Origin: Bacteroidales bacterium
GTDB taxonomy: Bacteria > Bacteroidota > Bacteroidia > Bacteroidales > UBA3663
Assembly (NCBI GenBank): GCA_016293065.1
Contig: JAEDEY010000046.1
Location: 1-16,147, forward strand
Direction of reading: 5' to 3'
Length of the DNA: 16,147 nt
In this document: one piece after another, positions 13,647-16,147 of the stretch
Layout: every line of letters begins with the position of its first letter
How positions within the stretch are numbered: position 1 is the first letter of the stretch
The notes under the pieces: generated by a model
The model's input: the letters and a program-made list of their open reading frames with translations, nothing else
The model's database searches: none
Told to the model about the DNA's origin: nothing
Made by a program: the position numbers and the translations under genes

Positions 13647-13671
13647 AGCCATCGCTTGTATGGCTTTTTTT
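13645..13671 (+). terminator. Terminator-like hairpin between psd and pssA
   Basis: Stem arms 13645-13652 and 13660-13667 (AAAGCCAT/ATGGCTTT) pair perfectly at eight positions around a seven-base loop. A run of seven T (13665-13671) overlaps and follows the right arm. The left arm begins within the psd stop codon, and the T-run ends three bases before the likely pssA ATG at 13675. It has the form of an intrinsic terminator on the plus strand, so it may reduce readthrough from psd or act as a structural block on pssA translation. Confidence 0.7.
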
Positions 13672-13674
13672 GTT

Positions 13675-14400
13675 ATGAAGATTATCAATATTCCAAATAT
13701 CATTACATGCTTTAATCTCATGAGTGGCTGCTTCGCCATTTATTTTGGATTAAACAGCTATATCGGTCTCGCTTGTTTTTATATTATTATAGGTGCTGTA
13801 TTCGATTTTTTCGACGGAATGACAGCGCGTGCCATGGGTATCAGCAGCCCAATAGGCAAGGAACTTGACTCGCTTGCCGATGTAGTGACTTTCGGCATTG
13901 CTCCATCGGTACTGTGCTTCGACCTTGTGGTCTCTGCGGCTCCGCTCTTCACCAGTGCTGCCGAAACTATCGCCCTACTGTCGTTTGTGATGGCAGCATT
14001 CTCGGCTTTGCGTTTGGCAAAATTCAATTGCGACTCACGCCAGACTCTCACTTTCATCGGCCTCCCTACTCCAGCCAATGCGTTGTTCTGGATCGGACTG
14101 TCCAGTGTTGCAAGAATCGACACTGTCAAAGTTTTCATTTCTCAATATCCAGCCATCTATACAATCATCGTGTTTGTCCTGATGATTCTTTGCAGTCTTC
14201 TGCTCATCAGCGAGATTCCGATGTTCTCCTTCAAGTTCAAGGCTGGACACACAGGGTGGGCCGAAAATAAACTTCGCTACTCATTTCTTGCAATCTCTAT
14301 AGCTCTTATTGCTATTTGCGCAGTCTTCGATACGATTGCTTCAAGCTTTGCAGCAATCATTCTTCTGTACATTGTGATTAGTTACGCTACAAGAAAATAA
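13675..14400 (+). CDS. pssA: CDP-diacylglycerol-serine O-phosphatidyltransferase
   Basis: PssA condenses CDP-diacylglycerol with serine to make phosphatidylserine, the substrate of Psd, in the inner membrane. The ATG at 13675 gives a 241-residue protein that opens with MKIINIPNIITCFNLMSGC, the normal N-terminus of Bacteroidota PssA. The CDP-alcohol phosphotransferase signature D-G-x2-A-R-x8-G-x3-D-x3-D is complete (D47, G48, A51, R52, G61, D65, D69), and about six to eight hydrophobic helices follow. The same frame is open back to ATG codons at 13660 and 13621, the latter overlapping psd, but those add a non-conserved tail. Its stop overlaps the next gene by one base (TAATG). The hairpin just upstream makes its expression level worth checking. 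Confidence 0.93.
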   Translation: MKIINIPNIITCFNLMSGCFAIYFGLNSYIGLACFYIIIGAVFDFFDGMTARAMGISSPIGKELDSLADVVTFGIAPSVLCFDLVVSAAPLFTSAAETIALLSFVMAAFSALRLAKFNCDSRQTLTFIGLPTPANALFWIGLSSVARIDTVKVFISQYPAIYTIIVFVLMILCSLLLISEIPMFSFKFKAGHTGWAENKLRYSFLAISIALIAICAVFDTIASSFAAIILLYIVISYATRK

Positions 14401-14717
14401 TGTGTTACGTTGGTTGTCTTCCTCTAATTGGTCTCACCCTAATTGTGCTTGCCCTTACTCTCTTCGGACGCTCGATTGAGATGCTCGGAGCCACTGCCGT
14501 GTGGCTTTGGGAGTCGTTTCTCAATCTGTTCCGCACGATGAAGAAGGAAGTGCGCAACCCATGGACTGGCGTCAGCAACTTCGAACGCGAAGACCAGGTT
14601 CGCAACGAAAAAGAAGATGAGCAAATCAACCCATTGGAGCGCAACGAAGATGGTACGCGCCCGAAACTTTATAATGACAATGATGGCGAGTACATCGACT
14701 ATACGGAAATAAAATAG
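14400..14717 (+). CDS. Small membrane protein, DUF4834-like
   Basis: The 105-residue protein has one clear N-terminal hydrophobic helix (about residues 6-23), perhaps a second weak one (about 27-45, with Trp/Phe/Leu), and then a charged tail (about 46-105) rich in Glu, Asp, Asn and Arg, ending DGEYIDYTEIK. The tail is probably cytoplasmic and partly disordered. The layout (membrane segment, FxRTMKKEVRNPW-type junction, acidic tyrosine-containing end) resembles the DUF4834 family of Bacteroidota; I name it from memory. Its start overlaps the pssA stop (TAATG) and mnmE follows 24 bases after its stop, so it is translationally coupled and in the operon. Function is unknown. The end with two close Tyr residues (EYIDYTE) could be a phosphorylation or binding motif, but this is speculation. 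Confidence 0.75.
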   Translation: MCYVGCLPLIGLTLIVLALTLFGRSIEMLGATAVWLWESFLNLFRTMKKEVRNPWTGVSNFEREDQVRNEKEDEQINPLERNEDGTRPKLYNDNDGEYIDYTEIK

Positions 14718-14741
14718 TTATTATTTGGAGTTAACGGAAAA

Positions 14742-16100
14742 ATGAACATCGCCGCAATCTCTACGCCTTCTGGCATCGGAGGCATTGCCGTGGTACGTGT
14801 GAGCGGACCGTCGGCTATCTCTATCTGTGACAAGGTCTATCGTCCTTTCAAGGCTGGCAACACCCTTGCAAGCCGTAAGTCGCATACCCTCACCTACGGA
14901 CAGATTATCGACCCTGAGTCGGACGAAGTGATCGACGAGGTTGTGGCATCAGTGTTCCGCGCTCCCCACAGCTTCACTGGCGAAGACGTGGTCGAAATCT
15001 CTTGCCACGGCTCCCTCTATATCCAGCAACGCATACTCGATGTCATCCTTTCAGTCGAAGGCATCCGCCTTGCCGAACCTGGAGAGTTTACCCGACGTGC
15101 CTTCCGCAGCGGCAAGATGGATCTATCACAGGCCGAAGCGGTTGCCGACCTCATAGCAGCCACCACGGCAGCATCCCACCGTCTGGCAATGAGTCAGATG
15201 AAAGGCAGTATCAGCCGTAAGCTCGATGGACTCCGCTTGCAGCTGCTAAACATGACATCGCTCCTTGAACTCGAACTCGACTTCAGCGAAGAGGATGTGG
15301 AGTTTGCCGACCGTTCTCAGCTTCTCTCCCTGGCTCATCAGATCGACTATGAGGTGACACGTCTCGCTTCGACATTCAGCGCAGGTCAGGCCATCAAGAA
15401 CGGCATCCCTGTTGCCATCATAGGTGCGCCCAACGTGGGCAAGAGCACATTGCTCAACCAGCTGCTCAAGGACGATCGCGCCATCGTCTCTCCTATCCAA
15501 GGCACCACACGCGACCTCATCGAAGATACCATCACCCTCGGAGGCTACCTCTTCCGTTTTATCGACACAGCAGGAATTCGCAATACTAGCGACCAGATAG
15601 AGGCAATGGGCATCGAACGATCATTGCGTGCAGCCGAACGCGCCCACATCATCATTCTGCTCTCAGAGCCCAAAGTGCCATTCATCGATTTTGAGCCTCG
15701 TCCCGACCAGAAGGTCATCCGCATCATCAATAAGAGCGACCTTGCTGCATCACACGATGAGACGAAGAGCCTTATGTCAGATGACAGCCCGATCATTCAT
15801 CTGTCGGCACTCACAGGCGAAGGCGTTGCTGTCCTTGAGCAGCATCTCATCGAACTGGCTCGTCCTGTCGAGTCACAAGGCGACATTGTCTTGACCAACC
15901 GCCGTCATTATGAAGCCTTGAACACAGCCCACGACTATCTGCTTCGTGTGTCCGATGGCCTTACCCAACAGCTCCCAGGCGACCTCGTTGCCGAAGATCT
16001 CCGTGCCGTCATCGATTCACTCAATTCCATCCTCGGACAGTCTATCACATCGCAGGACACTCTCAACAACATCTTCAAGAACTTCTGCATCGGCAAGTAG
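14742..16100 (+). CDS. mnmE: tRNA modification GTPase MnmE
   Basis: MnmE works with MnmG (GidA) to put the carboxymethylaminomethyl group on U34 of several tRNAs, using a GTPase cycle and a tetrahydrofolate-derived one-carbon unit. The 452-residue protein is complete. The N-terminal folate-binding domain starts MNIAAISTPSGIGGIAVVRVSG and includes FTGEDVVEISCHG (78-90) and EPGEFTRRAFRSGKMDLSQAE-like residues (about 112-132). The GTPase domain shows GAPNVGKST (228-236), GTTRD (254-258), DTAG (275-278) and NKSD (330-333). The protein ends in FCIGK, whose cysteine (C449) is essential in the family. The ATG at 14742 is the only start that gives the conserved opening. It is the last gene of the visible psd operon, 24 bases after the small membrane protein gene. 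No terminator is visible in the 47 bases after its stop. Confidence 0.97.
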   Translation: MNIAAISTPSGIGGIAVVRVSGPSAISICDKVYRPFKAGNTLASRKSHTLTYGQIIDPESDEVIDEVVASVFRAPHSFTGEDVVEISCHGSLYIQQRILDVILSVEGIRLAEPGEFTRRAFRSGKMDLSQAEAVADLIAATTAASHRLAMSQMKGSISRKLDGLRLQLLNMTSLLELELDFSEEDVEFADRSQLLSLAHQIDYEVTRLASTFSAGQAIKNGIPVAIIGAPNVGKSTLLNQLLKDDRAIVSPIQGTTRDLIEDTITLGGYLFRFIDTAGIRNTSDQIEAMGIERSLRAAERAHIIILLSEPKVPFIDFEPRPDQKVIRIINKSDLAASHDETKSLMSDDSPIIHLSALTGEGVAVLEQHLIELARPVESQGDIVLTNRRHYEALNTAHDYLLRVSDGLTQQLPGDLVAEDLRAVIDSLNSILGQSITSQDTLNNIFKNFCIGK

Positions 16101-16147
16101 AAATCTGCATCGAAAAGAAGTATTTTCATCTTCAACAACCCCTAGAC

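Noticed and set aside
13098..13739. Minus-strand open frame of 213 codons opposite psd and the start of pssA
   Set aside because: It spans two verified genes and a terminator-like hairpin on the other strand, and has no signal or domain of its own.

Overview
The window reads as ordinary chromosome of a Bacteroidota bacterium, most likely a gut or rumen Prevotella-type Bacteroidales (inference). The reasons are Bacteroidota-style promoters (-7 box TAnnTTTG), A/T-rich leaders without Shine-Dalgarno sequences, the family content (short-type phosphatidylserine decarboxylase, a PorT-like barrel, a DUF4834-like protein, NhaC) and plant cell-wall esterases. All genes identified are intact except the one cut by the left edge. 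No tRNA, rRNA, CRISPR array, insertion sequence or prophage was seen. No gene-free stretch exceeds about 210 bases.

Left part (1-2916, all minus strand). A small two-helix membrane protein (2716-2916) has its own intrinsic terminator. Next comes a likely operon: a secreted outer-membrane beta-barrel protein (1811-2509), purB for adenylosuccinate lyase (439-1788), and a gene running off the left edge. The edge gene has a disordered Arg/Gln/Gly/Tyr-rich N-terminus with tandem repeats and is probably an RluB-type pseudouridine synthase.

Middle (3094-5588). plsC, a phosphatidate-forming acyltransferase, and an XRE-type helix-turn-helix regulator point right. They converge on gapA (glyceraldehyde-3-phosphate dehydrogenase, minus). 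A hairpin between them terminates gapA and probably also the plus-strand unit.

Carbohydrate locus (5729-8892, minus). A promoter drives a GH43 lipoprotein and then a two-catalytic-domain esterase (CE6 plus CE1 with an E-set linker). The unit ends in a near-textbook terminator. Together these proteins look like a small xylan-debranching unit with no SusC/SusD pair inside the window.

Right part. A second minus-strand operon (12848 to 8998) encodes an RluA-family pseudouridine synthase, an NhaC-type antiporter and an ArnT/GT39-like membrane glycosyltransferase, tightly packed. Back-to-back with it, an overlapping divergent promoter starts the plus-strand set psd - pssA - small membrane protein (DUF4834-like) - mnmE. 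The first two make phosphatidylethanolamine from CDP-diacylglycerol, and mnmE modifies the tRNA wobble uridine. The most unusual regulatory feature is a terminator-like hairpin lying between psd and pssA, almost on the pssA start codon.

I did not find a clearly new biological system. The best leads are the psd-pssA hairpin, the fused esterase locus, the repeat-bearing disordered tail at the left edge, and a short sequence shared between an intergenic spacer and the end of the antiporter gene.
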